DNA of 37,696 nt, from NCBI GenBank assembly GCA_947259575.1, contig CAMYMU010000056.1:1-37696 (forward strand). Direction: 5' to 3'. Below the pieces are notes generated by a model, which did not search any database, had not been told where the DNA came from, and was given only the letters and a program-made list of their open reading frames with translations. The DNA is from an uncultured Ectothiorhodospiraceae bacterium (GTDB lineage: Bacteria; Pseudomonadota; Gammaproteobacteria; UBA6429; Thiohalophilaceae). Position numbers and translations under genes: made by a program. This document shows, in pieces, positions 1-6,661 of the stretch. The first letter of the stretch is position 1; each line of letters starts with the position of its first letter.

Positions 1-4
1 ATAT

Positions 5-11
5 TCTCCTT
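5..11 (-). promoter_or_regulatory. Ribosome binding site of a gene beyond the left edge
   Basis: Read leftward, the sequence is AAGGAGA followed by AATAT-like spacing to position 1, so a start codon should lie just outside the window. Downstream of rplM-rpsI many Proteobacteria carry petABC (cytochrome bc1 complex), so petA is the likeliest owner. That identity is inference from conserved gene order only. Confidence 0.6.
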
Positions 12-44
12 AATGAGATTTAGGTTAGGTAAACTCAGTTACGT

Positions 45-73
45 TTTATACAAGAGCGTTGGGGTAAACGCAA
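45..73 (-). promoter_or_regulatory. Sigma-70-like promoter for the gene off the left edge
   Basis: On the minus strand TTGCGT (68-73) is followed after exactly 17 nt by TATAAA (45-50). Transcription would start near 38 and reach the ribosome binding site at 5-11. It lies after the rpsI terminator, so the leftward gene appears to have its own promoter. Confidence 0.55.
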
Positions 74-80
74 CACTTTT

Positions 81-147
81 CTGTAAAAATGCAACAAAAC
101 AGCAGGCGCGTTGTAAAAGTACAACAAACGACTGTTGTAAAATGCAT
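81..147. promoter_or_regulatory. Array of three related dyad motifs upstream of the promoter
   Basis: Three variants of a motif close to GTTGTAAAA(A)TGCAAC occur at 81-95, 110-125 and 134-147. The middle copy is a perfect dyad, GTTGTA-AAAG-TACAAC. The copies begin 29 and 24 bp apart and lie immediately upstream of the -35 box at 68-73, where activator or repressor sites are expected. An AT-rich near-palindrome (145-159) follows. I cannot name the regulator. Confidence 0.45.
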
Positions 148-271
148 AATAATATTATGTATTACTAATATTCTGTGACTAAGATCCAGTTTTTAAATGT
201 TTTTTCCCATTTAGAGAAAAAAGGGAGAATTTCTGCAGATCAAGCGAGGTTTGTGGTAAAAAAGATACAAA

Positions 272-309
272 CAAAAACGCCCGGTCATTGCTGAACGGGC
301 GTTGTTGTT
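272..309 (-). terminator. Rho-independent terminator after rpsI
   Basis: The stem CGCCCG/CGGGCG is extended by AACA/TGTT-type pairing, and on the minus strand it is followed by GTTTTTGTTTGT. It lies just downstream of the rpsI stop codon and would end the rplM-rpsI transcript. Confidence 0.8.
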
Positions 310-325
310 TAACTGGTAACCTGAA

Positions 326-715
326 TTAGCGCTTAGAGTATTGCGGACGCTTACGCGCTTTGTGTAGACCAACCTTCTTACGTTCGACTTCACGGGCATC
401 GCGAGTCACGTAACCGGCTTTGCGTAGAGATTTGCGTAGGGTCTCGTCGAAACAAATCAGGGCACGGCTGATACCGTGGCGAATCGCGCCGGCCTGGCCG
501 CTACCACCACCGCCTTTTACAAAGACGTTGATATCAAACTTGTCCTCGGCATCGGCAACCTGAAGTGGTTGACGCACAATCATACGGGCTGTTTCACGGC
601 CGAAGTACTGGTCCAGTGGGCGGTTATTTACGTTGATGGTGCCTGAGCCTGCTGTGATATACACACGTGCTGATGAGCTCTTGCGACGACCCGTACTATA
701 ATATGTATCTGCCAT
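326..715 (-). CDS. rpsI: 30S ribosomal protein S9
   Basis: Protein of the small ribosomal subunit head whose C-terminal tail reaches the P-site tRNA. The 129-residue product has the usual family length. It has the family start ([15 protein letters not shown]), the glycine-rich [21 protein letters not shown] block in the middle and the basic C terminus [11 protein letters not shown]; the last residue, Arg, is the one that contacts tRNA in the family. It lies 37 bp downstream of rplM on the same strand, the classic two-gene operon, and is followed by a terminator. Expression should follow the rplM promoter and leader. Identification is secure. Confidence 0.98.
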   Translation of the reverse strand: MADTYYSTGRRKSSSARVYITAGSGTINVNNRPLDQYFGRETARMIVRQPLQVADAEDKFDINVFVKGGGGSGQAGAIRHGISRALICFDETLRKSLRKAGYVTRDAREVERKKVGLHKARKRPQYSKR

Positions 716-752
716 TTTCCTACCTTAAATTAACTCGTTTAGATTTCCGATT

Positions 753-1181
753 TTATAGCTCTAGGGCCAGTGGCTGTTGTGCCTGATGCTGGTGATCTGG
801 ACCAGCATAGACTTTGAGTTTGCGGAACATTGCGCGACCCAGTGGGTTCTTTGGCAACATACCTTTTACAGCAGTCTCGATAATACGCTCAGGGTGAGTC
901 GCACGAACCTTTTCTACGGTGCGGGACTTCAAACCACCAGGATAACCACTGTGCTTGTAATAGGTCTTGTCTTTTTCTTTGTTACCGGTCACACGGATTT
1001 TCTCGGCGTTGACGATAACTATATAGTCACCCGTGTCCACATGGGGGGTGTAAACCGCCTTGTGTTTACCGCGCAGGCGGCTGGCAACTTCACTGGCAAG
1101 ACGGCCCAGAACAACGTCTGTGGCGTCGATTACAAACCAGTCACGCTTAACCTCATGGGCTTTTGCGCTGAACGTTTTCAT
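753..1181 (-). CDS. rplM: 50S ribosomal protein L13
   Basis: Early-assembly protein of the large ribosomal subunit. The 142-residue length equals that of E. coli L13. Diagnostic blocks are [20 protein letters not shown] at the start, [19 protein letters not shown], and [20 protein letters not shown] near the end. The ATG at 1181 is preceded by TTGGAGCAG, a good ribosome binding site. It is the first gene of rplM-rpsI and is preceded by a well-formed promoter and a hairpin close to the start codon. L13 autoregulation through the mRNA leader has been reported in E. coli, so the hairpin may be the regulatory site here. Confidence 0.98.
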   Translation of the reverse strand: MKTFSAKAHEVKRDWFVIDATDVVLGRLASEVASRLRGKHKAVYTPHVDTGDYIVIVNAEKIRVTGNKEKDKTYYKHSGYPGGLKSRTVEKVRATHPERIIETAVKGMLPKNPLGRAMFRKLKVYAGPDHQHQAQQPLALEL

Positions 1182-1199
1182 AAATCTGCTCCAACATAG

Positions 1200-1230
1200 G
1201 GCTGTACGGTCAAAAATTTAGCGTACAGCC
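1200..1230 (-). promoter_or_regulatory. Leader hairpin in the rplM 5' UTR
   Basis: A perfect 9-bp inverted repeat (GGCTGTACG at 1200-1208, CGTACAGCC at 1222-1230) encloses a 13-nt loop. Given the promoter at 1246-1274, it falls inside a leader of about 57 nt and ends 18 nt before the rplM start codon. The position suits autogenous control by L13, or an mRNA-stability element. No U-run follows, so it is not a terminator. Confidence 0.6.
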
Positions 1231-1245
1231 GGAAAAAGAGGCGGA

Positions 1246-1274
1246 ATAGTACAGAAAAACCGGTCCCGTCACAA
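1246..1274 (-). promoter_or_regulatory. Promoter of rplM-rpsI
   Basis: On the minus strand TTGTGA (1269-1274) is separated by 17 nt from TACTAT (1246-1251). Transcription would begin near 1239, giving a short leader that contains the hairpin at 1200-1230. Confidence 0.65.
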
Positions 1275-1433
1275 GGGTGATCAGGGGCTATTCGGCCGAT
1301 TATTGCGAATATCTGTCTTTAGCCAGCACTAACACGCTCAATTTATTGCCCATATGAGAAAAAACCTTTTTTTTCATTCGCTTAGCACGGCGACTAACCC
1401 GCCTGCTTTATGGCTCTGGATCAAATTTCAGGC

Positions 1434-1466
1434 AAAAAAATGGCGCGGAAAAGGGGGATCCGCGCC
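1434..1466 (-). terminator. Rho-independent terminator of the candidate sRNA
   Basis: A perfect 8-bp GC-rich stem (GGCGCGGA at 1442-1449, TCCGCGCC at 1459-1466) with a 9-nt loop is followed on the minus strand by A and seven T. It could also stop read-through from the ABC transporter genes further upstream. Confidence 0.85.
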
Positions 1467-1562
1467 GTTTAAGAATACCACCATAAGGAGGATGGAGGAG
1501 TTAAAACTTTTGTCTTCCACTACATCGCTGGTTACCTAACCAGGAAGACGTAAATCAGTAAT
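1434..1562 (-). ncRNA. Candidate small RNA with C-rich loops
   Basis: A stand-alone transcription unit of about 127 nt in the gap between rplM and the ABC permease. A strong promoter (TTGACA, 17 nt, TATATT) sits at 1567-1595 and a strong terminator at 1434-1466. Between them the RNA can fold a 5' domain closed by GUCUUCC/GGAAGAC (1543-1549 with 1512-1518) containing an inner UGGUU/AACCA hairpin. A second hairpin (1478-1484 with 1492-1498, one U-U mismatch) has the loop CCUCCUU, and the terminator stem has the loop UCCCCCUUU. Exposed C-rich loops complementary to Shine-Dalgarno sequences are known from sRNAs such as Xanthomonas sX13. No protein-coding frame of useful size is present. I cannot assign it to a named family. 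Confidence 0.75.
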
Positions 1563-1566
1563 TGCT

Positions 1567-1595
1567 AATATAGTAATTTTGTTAACTTCTGTCAA
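1567..1595 (-). promoter_or_regulatory. Strong sigma-70 promoter of the candidate sRNA
   Basis: A consensus -35 TTGACA (1590-1595 on the minus strand), the optimal 17-nt spacer and TATATT (1567-1572). It is the best -35/-10 match I found in the window. Predicted start is near 1559-1562. Confidence 0.75.
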
Positions 1596-1673
1596 CAAAA
1601 AATGTAGAAAAAACGCGCAACGCATCTTACAGGGCACGATAAGCACTCTTACTTATTGATAAATAATAGGTTT

Positions 1674-2450
1674 CTAGCGAAGAAGACGGCGAGATATGAG
1701 ACGAATGGCAATCGGGAGAGCCACTAGAATATATAAACCGAGTACAGTCAGGTGCAAGAGTACGTCTGTCGGCAGCTGACCTATCATCAGCGGCCGCATT
1801 AACGCGATCGCATGGTAGAGGGGTAATATCTTAGCGATGGTCTGAACAAGCTCGGGCATGCCGTCAATGGGAAAAAACACGCCACTGAGTAATAACATGG
1901 GGGTCACCAACAGGGTGAAATAGTACAAAAAGAAGTCATAGGTTTTCGCTATCGACGTCATAACCAGTGCCATGGAACCAAAGCAGGCACCCACCAGCCA
2001 GCCCAGGGGCAAGACCAGGATGGCCCTGGCATCGGCCACCAGACCCATTGCGGTCGCAACCAGTAAAATCGCGGCCACACTTATAACGCTCTTGGTTCCG
2101 CACCAGATCACCTCGGCATAAATAATATCTCGTAAGGTGAGCGGCGCAGTGAGCATGCCGATCCAGGTGTCCTGGACTGCCATGCGGGTGTAAGCTGAGT
2201 ACATGCCTTCAAAACTTGCTGTGTTCATCGCACTGGAACAGACCAGGCCCGAGGCGAGAAAGACCACGTATTCCAGACCTTCAATTTTTTGTCCCAGGAA
2301 ACTGCCAAGCCCATATCCCAGCGCCAGCAGATACAACAGTGGCTCACCAATGTTACCTAACAAGGCAGGTCCAATTAGCTTGCGCCAGACACGCATGTTG
2401 CGTGACCACACAGGGTACCAGCGTAACCAGGCTGTTTGTTGAGTCTTCAT
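1674..2450 (-). CDS. ABC-2 type transporter permease, NodJ-like
   Basis: Inner-membrane subunit of an ABC exporter. The 258 residues contain about six hydrophobic spans (for example near 30-48, 60-80, 115-135, 145-165, 170-195 and 230-250) and the ABC-2 pattern of the NodJ branch, with conserved EGLEYVVFLASGLV and NTASFEGMYSAYTRM stretches. It follows its ATPase by 21 bp on the same strand, the usual NodI-NodJ pairing. NodIJ export lipo-chitin signals in rhizobia, but homologues are widespread in gammaproteobacteria with unknown substrates, so the cargo cannot be predicted. Downstream lies the small RNA, whose terminator may also end this transcript. Confidence 0.88.
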   Translation of the reverse strand: MKTQQTAWLRWYPVWSRNMRVWRKLIGPALLGNIGEPLLYLLALGYGLGSFLGQKIEGLEYVVFLASGLVCSSAMNTASFEGMYSAYTRMAVQDTWIGMLTAPLTLRDIIYAEVIWCGTKSVISVAAILLVATAMGLVADARAILVLPLGWLVGACFGSMALVMTSIAKTYDFFLYYFTLLVTPMLLLSGVFFPIDGMPELVQTIAKILPLYHAIALMRPLMIGQLPTDVLLHLTVLGLYILVALPIAIRLISRRLLR

Positions 2451-2471
2451 AGTAGTACTTTCAATTCTTCC

Positions 2472-3398
2472 CTACTCCTCGCGGAGATCTCGACCTGTCA
2501 TTTTTAAAAAGACGTCTTCCAGATTGGCACGCCGATGAATAAAGTCCAGGTGACTAAATTTACATAAGTCCTCAATGACTGGCTTCTCGTCCTGCGCATA
2601 AATAAATAGTGATTCACCTAATGACTCAAACCGAGTTGAGTCCTGTTTGTTGAACTGTGCTTGCCACCGTTCAACATCATTACCCACCACTTCGATAACA
2701 TGGGGTTCAACATGTGCATCAATTAATTCTTGTGGGGTCCCCTGCACAATGACCTTGCCATGATCCATAATCGCAAGCCTGTCACAAAGTCTCTGCGCCT
2801 CTTCCATGTAGTGTGTCGTCATAATCAGAGTATGTCCGCTATGCTTTAATTCCCGCAAGCGCTGCCAGATAAGCTGCCGGGCCTGTGGATCCAATCCAGT
2901 CGTAGGCTCATCAAGAATTAATAATTCTGGTGCATTCACCAGAGCACGAGCTAATGTTAGCCGGCGTTTCATACCACCGGAGAGACTATCGATTTGCTCA
3001 TCCGCCTTATTGGTCAGGCGCGCGAACTCCAGTAATTCCTGTATTCGGTTTCTAACAATCTCACCCGATAAATTGAAATAACTCGCATAAGTCCTAAGAT
3101 TCTCGACTACGCTGAAATCAGGGTCGAGGTTATCCATTTGTGGGACAACACCAATTTTCTGGCGCACCTGATACGAACCTTGCGATACAGGCTGCTCTAG
3201 AATATTGAGCTCACCACTTTCCGGTGGTGTCATACCCAACATCATTCGCAGGATAGTAGTCTTGCCTGCACCATTCGGTCCAAGCAATCCAAAACACTCG
3301 CCACGCTGCACTTGCAGATCAAAATTATCGACCACACGTTGGCCATCGTATGATTTGCAAAGCGATCTGATGTTAACGACTGGGTTTGTAGTATCCAT
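2472..3398 (-). CDS. ABC transporter ATP-binding protein, NodI-like
   Basis: Cytoplasmic ATPase that powers the neighbouring permease. The 308 residues carry Walker A GPNGAGKT (40-47), the Q-loop around Q87, the signature LSGGMKRR (139-146), Walker B LLILDEP (159-165) and the H-loop His at 196. A C-terminal extension of about 80 residues follows, as in the NodI/CcmA-like exporter branch. It is co-oriented with the permease and 21 bp upstream of it, and is preceded by a hydrolase gene 21 bp away, suggesting one transcription unit. The substrate is unknown. Confidence 0.93.
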   Translation of the reverse strand: MDTTNPVVNIRSLCKSYDGQRVVDNFDLQVQRGECFGLLGPNGAGKTTILRMMLGMTPPESGELNILEQPVSQGSYQVRQKIGVVPQMDNLDPDFSVVENLRTYASYFNLSGEIVRNRIQELLEFARLTNKADEQIDSLSGGMKRRLTLARALVNAPELLILDEPTTGLDPQARQLIWQRLRELKHSGHTLIMTTHYMEEAQRLCDRLAIMDHGKVIVQGTPQELIDAHVEPHVIEVVGNDVERWQAQFNKQDSTRFESLGESLFIYAQDEKPVIEDLCKFSHLDFIHRRANLEDVFLKMTGRDLREE

Positions 3399-3419
3399 CC
3401 TGTTGATTCCAGCTAACGG

Positions 3420-4055
3420 TTATTGCCAGAGGTCGAGTATACGATCCTTAACGACATTTAACTGACCATGAAAAAAATGTCCGGTATCCTCTAAAACTAT
3501 TTGTTTCGCCGGGTACTCCTGTTGTTTTCCCCATGCTAATACGGCCTCACTGGAGACAATCTCATCCTGCCCGCCTTGTATCAACACCCAATCCTCCGTT
3601 TGGATTTGCACTGATTCCATCTCAGGATACATATCAACAGCGGGGGCCACCAGCAGTAAACGCTGTGGCTTTATTTGCGCATGACTCACCGCACAAATAA
3701 ACGCACCAAAAGAAAATCCTGCTAACCAGATGGGTGCCTCAGGCCATTGTTGTTTAACCCATTCAACTACAGCTAATAAATCTTCACGTTCGCCGATGCC
3801 ATCGGCAAACTGTCCCGTTGACTGGCCGACACCGCGAAAATTAAATCGTACTACCTTTGCATTTAAAGTCAGAAACGTCTTAGCAAGAATATGCACGACT
3901 TTATTTTGCATACTGCCGCCATGCTGGGGATGAGGGTGGCAACAAATGGCAATCGGGTCAGAGGCATTCCACTGTTCAGGAGACTCAACATAAATCTCGA
4001 GCTTACCCTGCGACCCATCAGGATTAGTAGCACCTTCAATTAGCTTATTAGACAT
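3420..4055 (-). CDS. Alpha/beta hydrolase
   Basis: A 211-residue cytoplasmic alpha/beta-hydrolase. It has the nucleophile elbow GFSFG (113-117, Ser115), a likely acid Asp164 in GGQDEIV and catalytic His193 in DTGHFFHG. The oxyanion-side motif CCHPHPQHGGSMQNKVV (38-54) is typical of the small family often annotated as a CocE/NonD-like or YcjY-like hydrolase. The longer reading frame to 4124 runs into the repeat at 4081-4214 and lacks a ribosome binding site, so I start at ATG 4055. Substrate unknown. It lies 21 bp upstream of the ABC ATPase and may be co-transcribed. Confidence 0.85.
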   Translation of the reverse strand: MSNKLIEGATNPDGSQGKLEIYVESPEQWNASDPIAICCHPHPQHGGSMQNKVVHILAKTFLTLNAKVVRFNFRGVGQSTGQFADGIGEREDLLAVVEWVKQQWPEAPIWLAGFSFGAFICAVSHAQIKPQRLLLVAPAVDMYPEMESVQIQTEDWVLIQGGQDEIVSSEAVLAWGKQQEYPAKQIVLEDTGHFFHGQLNVVKDRILDLWQ

Positions 4056-4080
4056 AAGAACTCGGAACCTGAGGCTTAGC

Positions 4081-4214
4081 GACCTGCTGTTGAAGAAGTC
4101 TCTGGTGAGTGCGAGACAAGGCAAAAAATTACGAAAAGGCGGAATTTACATAATAGTAAATGAGTAGTTTGAGTCATTTTTTAACGCCGTATCGTGCCAC
4201 CAGAGACTTCTTCA
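4081..4214. repeat. Palindromic MITE/REP-like element
   Basis: A perfect 17-bp inverted repeat (4091-4107 and 4198-4214, TGAAGAAGTCTCTGGTG) bounds a roughly 124-bp sequence. Pairing continues imperfectly inward: AAAAAA near 4122 faces TTTTTT near 4177, and the centre is ATTTAC-ATAATA-GTAAAT. It carries no gene and touches the stop codon of the ferredoxin gene at 4216-4218. Similar palindromes are familiar to me as dispersed intergenic repeats in gammaproteobacteria, but no second copy is in this window. On either strand the RNA would fold into one long hairpin. Confidence 0.7.
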
Positions 4215-4215
4215 T

Positions 4216-4524
4216 TTAAATCTTCAAGCGTTCAACAATACGCCCATTAACAAAGTGTTCCTGAATAATCTCATCCAGGTCTTCTTTGTCAACATAGGTG
4301 TACCAAATTTCATCCGGGTAAACAGCAATCGTTGGACCTAATTCACATCGTCCAAGGCAACCCGCTATATTGATACGCACACCACCTTCTTTGTGAATGC
4401 CTAATTCTTTACATTGTTTTTTTGCATAGTCGCGCATGTTGCGCGCATCAAAATCGGCACAGCAAGCCGCACCAGATTCGCGCTGGTTGGTACAGAAAAA
4501 TGCATGATATCTATAATAACTCAT
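4216..4524 (-). CDS. (2Fe-2S) ferredoxin-like protein, thioredoxin fold
   Basis: A small iron-sulphur protein of 102 residues in the thioredoxin-like 2Fe-2S ferredoxin family. Cysteines fall at FFCTNQRESGAACC (11, 21, 22) and GCLGRCELGP near the middle, the spacing seen in family members that bind one 2Fe-2S cluster. The start at ATG 4524 fits the family N terminus (YYRYHAFFCTNQR); the upstream ATG at 4557 would add 11 unsupported residues. Partner and redox role are unknown. It is transcribed divergently from coq7, and its 3' end abuts the palindromic repeat, which may act as its transcript end. Confidence 0.85.
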   Translation of the reverse strand: MSYYRYHAFFCTNQRESGAACCADFDARNMRDYAKKQCKELGIHKEGGVRINIAGCLGRCELGPTIAVYPDEIWYTYVDKEDLDEIIQEHFVNGRIVERLKI

Positions 4525-4618
4525 TATTTTACCTGGCCTGGCAAGAAAGGAATGCACAGATCATATCGGGAACTGCCCTGCTTTACAAAATAAGCACCTG
4601 AATTGCCACACAAATCAC

Positions 4619-4648
4619 TTGCCAGTTTAACGGGCACTTGGCTATCCT
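4619..4648 (+). promoter_or_regulatory. Putative coq7 promoter giving a leaderless mRNA
   Basis: TTGCCA (4619-4624) and TATCCT (4643-4648) are 18 nt apart. The expected start of transcription coincides with the coq7 ATG at 4655, and no Shine-Dalgarno sequence precedes that ATG. A TATATA run at 4648-4655 is an alternative -10. Confidence 0.4.
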
Positions 4649-4654
4649 ATATAT

Positions 4655-5338
4655 ATGGCCCAGGCAAAATACACAGCTCGCTCGTATAGCCCACTCGATC
4701 AACTCATCAATGTAGTTGATACGGGTTTAAGGACCGTACTGAGCACACCCGAGAGTCAACGGGACTACCCTGCTGGCGCTCACTATGACGAAAATAGTGA
4801 TGACAACCTGTCAGATGCCAATTTGAGTGAAATGGATAAAACACTAGCCGGCCGTTTTATGCGCATCAACCATGCCGGGGAAGTCGCTGCCCAGGGCCTC
4901 TACACCGGTCAGGCACTAACCGCAAACATGCAAGACGTGCGCGAAAAAATGCAGGAAGCCGCGCAGGAAGAAAACGATCACCTCAACTGGTGCGCCAATC
5001 GCATTAACGAACTCGGCACCCACACCAGCTACCTTGATCCTCTCTGGTATGCAGGCTCCGTTACCATCGGTGCCCTCGCCGGGATTGCCGGAGACAAATG
5101 GAGCTTAGGTTTTGTTGCCGAAACAGAGAAACAAGTTGTTAAACATCTTGATAGTCATTTAAACCAACTGTCTGAAAACGACACCCGCTCGCGTGCGATT
5201 CTCGAACAGATGAAAAAAGACGAAAGTAAACACGCCACCACCGCACTGGAATCAGGTGGTGCACAACTCCCTGCGCCTATCAAAGGGTTGATGCAGATTA
5301 CAGCGAAGGTAATGACGAAATCGGCCTACTGGATCTGA
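4655..5338 (+). CDS. coq7: Diiron ubiquinone-pathway monooxygenase Coq7
   Basis: Hydroxylates 2-polyprenyl-3-methyl-6-methoxy-1,4-benzoquinone, a late step of ubiquinone synthesis at the inner membrane. The 227-residue protein shows the carboxylate-bridged diiron ligands in family order: E76 (AGEVAAQ), E106 and H109 (EENDH), E158 (ETEK) and E190 with H193 (DESKH). A hydrophobic stretch near 132-148 fits interfacial membrane binding. The first ATG lacks a ribosome binding site, and a -10 element lies directly upstream, so translation may be leaderless. It converges with speD, leaving 5 bp between the stop codons. This neighbourhood (speD, OsmC, crp, trp genes) resembles Pseudomonas. Confidence 0.95.
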   Translation: MAQAKYTARSYSPLDQLINVVDTGLRTVLSTPESQRDYPAGAHYDENSDDNLSDANLSEMDKTLAGRFMRINHAGEVAAQGLYTGQALTANMQDVREKMQEAAQEENDHLNWCANRINELGTHTSYLDPLWYAGSVTIGALAGIAGDKWSLGFVAETEKQVVKHLDSHLNQLSENDTRSRAILEQMKKDESKHATTALESGGAQLPAPIKGLMQITAKVMTKSAYWI

Positions 5339-5343
5339 TTATC

Positions 5344-6150
5344 CTATCCAGACAAATTTCTTCCATAAAAAATCTCTAACATCTCCCGCTCTAATGCTTT
5401 GTGAATTTTCTTTCGTGATATCGAAGACAGATCGGTTTCATCTATACCGAATATATAATTATCCAGCTCGATTTCCTTTAACAACATTTTAGTGTGGAAT
5501 ATATTTTCCTGATAAACATTCACGTCAATCATTTGATAAAGCTTTTGAATATCTTTACCAATAAAATTTTGAATAGAATTAATCTTATGATCGATATAGT
5601 GTTTCTTACCACGCACATCTCGGGTAAAACCTCGGACACGATAATCGATGATAACGATATCAGAATCAAAACTATGAATCAGATAGTTCAAGGCTTGCAG
5701 TGGTGAGACGCGTCCACAAGTCGATACATCGATGTCTGCTCTGAACGTGCTAATCCCTGCATCAGGATGACTCTCTGGATAGGTGTGCACAGTGATATGA
5801 CTCTTATCCAGATGCGCTGCGACGGCCTCCGGAGTGGGTCCTGGTGATTCTTTATTGGATATAGACTCGGCGGCAATAGGTTCTTCCGAGATCAACATCG
5901 TGACACTCGCACCTTGTGGATCATAATCCTGGTGTGCAATATTCAGAATGTTAGCACCAATAAGATCGGAAACATCGGTTAAAATATTCTTTAAGCGTTC
6001 AGCATTATATTCTTCATCGATATATTCAATATACGCTTGTTGCTGTTCACGGTTAGCAGCGTAATTAATATCATAGATATTGAAACTAAGGGTCTTGGTA
6101 AGATTATTGAACCCATGTAGTTTTATTTTTCTTTCGGCTTTTTTTATCAA
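5344..6150 (-). CDS. speD: S-adenosylmethionine decarboxylase proenzyme
   Basis: Decarboxylates S-adenosylmethionine to supply aminopropyl groups for spermidine synthesis. The 268-residue chain aligns along its whole length with the E. coli-type SpeD ([44 protein letters not shown]). Self-cleavage should fall between Lys116 and Ser117, leaving a pyruvoyl group on the alpha chain. The only usable start is TTG at 6148-6150: an in-frame TAG lies eight codons upstream and no ATG or GTG occurs before LHGF. TTG would lower expression. A spermidine synthase is not in this window. Confidence 0.95.
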   Translation of the reverse strand: MIKKAERKIKLHGFNNLTKTLSFNIYDINYAANREQQQAYIEYIDEEYNAERLKNILTDVSDLIGANILNIAHQDYDPQGASVTMLISEEPIAAESISNKESPGPTPEAVAAHLDKSHITVHTYPESHPDAGISTFRADIDVSTCGRVSPLQALNYLIHSFDSDIVIIDYRVRGFTRDVRGKKHYIDHKINSIQNFIGKDIQKLYQMIDVNVYQENIFHTKMLLKEIELDNYIFGIDETDLSSISRKKIHKALEREMLEIFYGRNLSG

Positions 6151-6171
6151 GTCAGTTTGCTCATTGAGTGA

Positions 6172-6567
6172 CTACAAATGTTCCAACGGTGGGTGGTATA
6201 TCATTTGTACTACTGTTCCAGCTGGGTCTTCACAATAAAAGCTCCTGGCACCATCACGATGTGTTTTTGGTTCTGTGCGCATCGGCACACCATGCTGTTT
6301 TAGAAAATCATACCAGGTATCGACGTCCTCAGGCTTGCGCATGATGAAACCAATATGATCCAGCCTTTGACGCCCATCAATTTGTTTGTCTGTATGATGT
6401 AAAGCAACATTATCGCTACCAGAACACAAGTAAACATTTTCTGCATCAGGGCGCCACTCTACATCCATCCCTAATAGGTCAATATAAAATTTTTCACAGG
6501 CTGCCATGTCTTCTACATAGAGCGCAACATGATGCATGCCAGCTGTGGCAGGAGGTCTCGTAGTCAT
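6172..6567 (-). CDS. VOC-family (glyoxalase/dioxygenase fold) protein
   Basis: A 131-residue metal-dependent-fold protein of the vicinal oxygen chelate superfamily, which includes glyoxalase I, extradiol dioxygenases and resistance proteins. The sequence MHHVALYVEDMAACEKFYID starts a first beta-alpha-beta module; HTDKQ...LDHIGFIM and FYCEDPAGTVVQMIYHPP give the second. The possible metal ligands are His11 or His12 of the first module, the His of LDHIGF and the Glu of YCEDPAG. The long reading frame to 6771 overlaps the DUF885 gene and has no VOC homology before MTTRPPATAG, so I start at ATG 6567. The substrate cannot be told. Same strand as speD, 21 bp upstream of it. Confidence 0.82.
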   Translation of the reverse strand: MTTRPPATAGMHHVALYVEDMAACEKFYIDLLGMDVEWRPDAENVYLCSGSDNVALHHTDKQIDGRQRLDHIGFIMRKPEDVDTWYDFLKQHGVPMRTEPKTHRDGARSFYCEDPAGTVVQMIYHPPLEHL

Positions 6568-6661
6568 TAAGGTGTGGGCTCCGCGGCTAAATATGGATAG
6601 TGTTACTGGGTATGTATTGTAGCAAATCTTATTTATATAAAAGAAGAAAAAGTGACATAAC

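Noticed and set aside
777-1199. 140-codon plus-strand frame across rplM
   Set aside because: It is the mirror of the rplM coding strand; L13 is certain there and the frame has no family resemblance.
1354-1539. Plus-strand frame over the sRNA, including MEELKLL after AAGGAGG
   Set aside because: The AAGGAGG directly abuts the ATG with no spacing, and the purine run is explained as the complement of the C-rich sRNA loop.
4056-4124. N-terminal extension of the first alpha/beta hydrolase
   Set aside because: It is encoded by the palindromic repeat arm and has no ribosome binding site.
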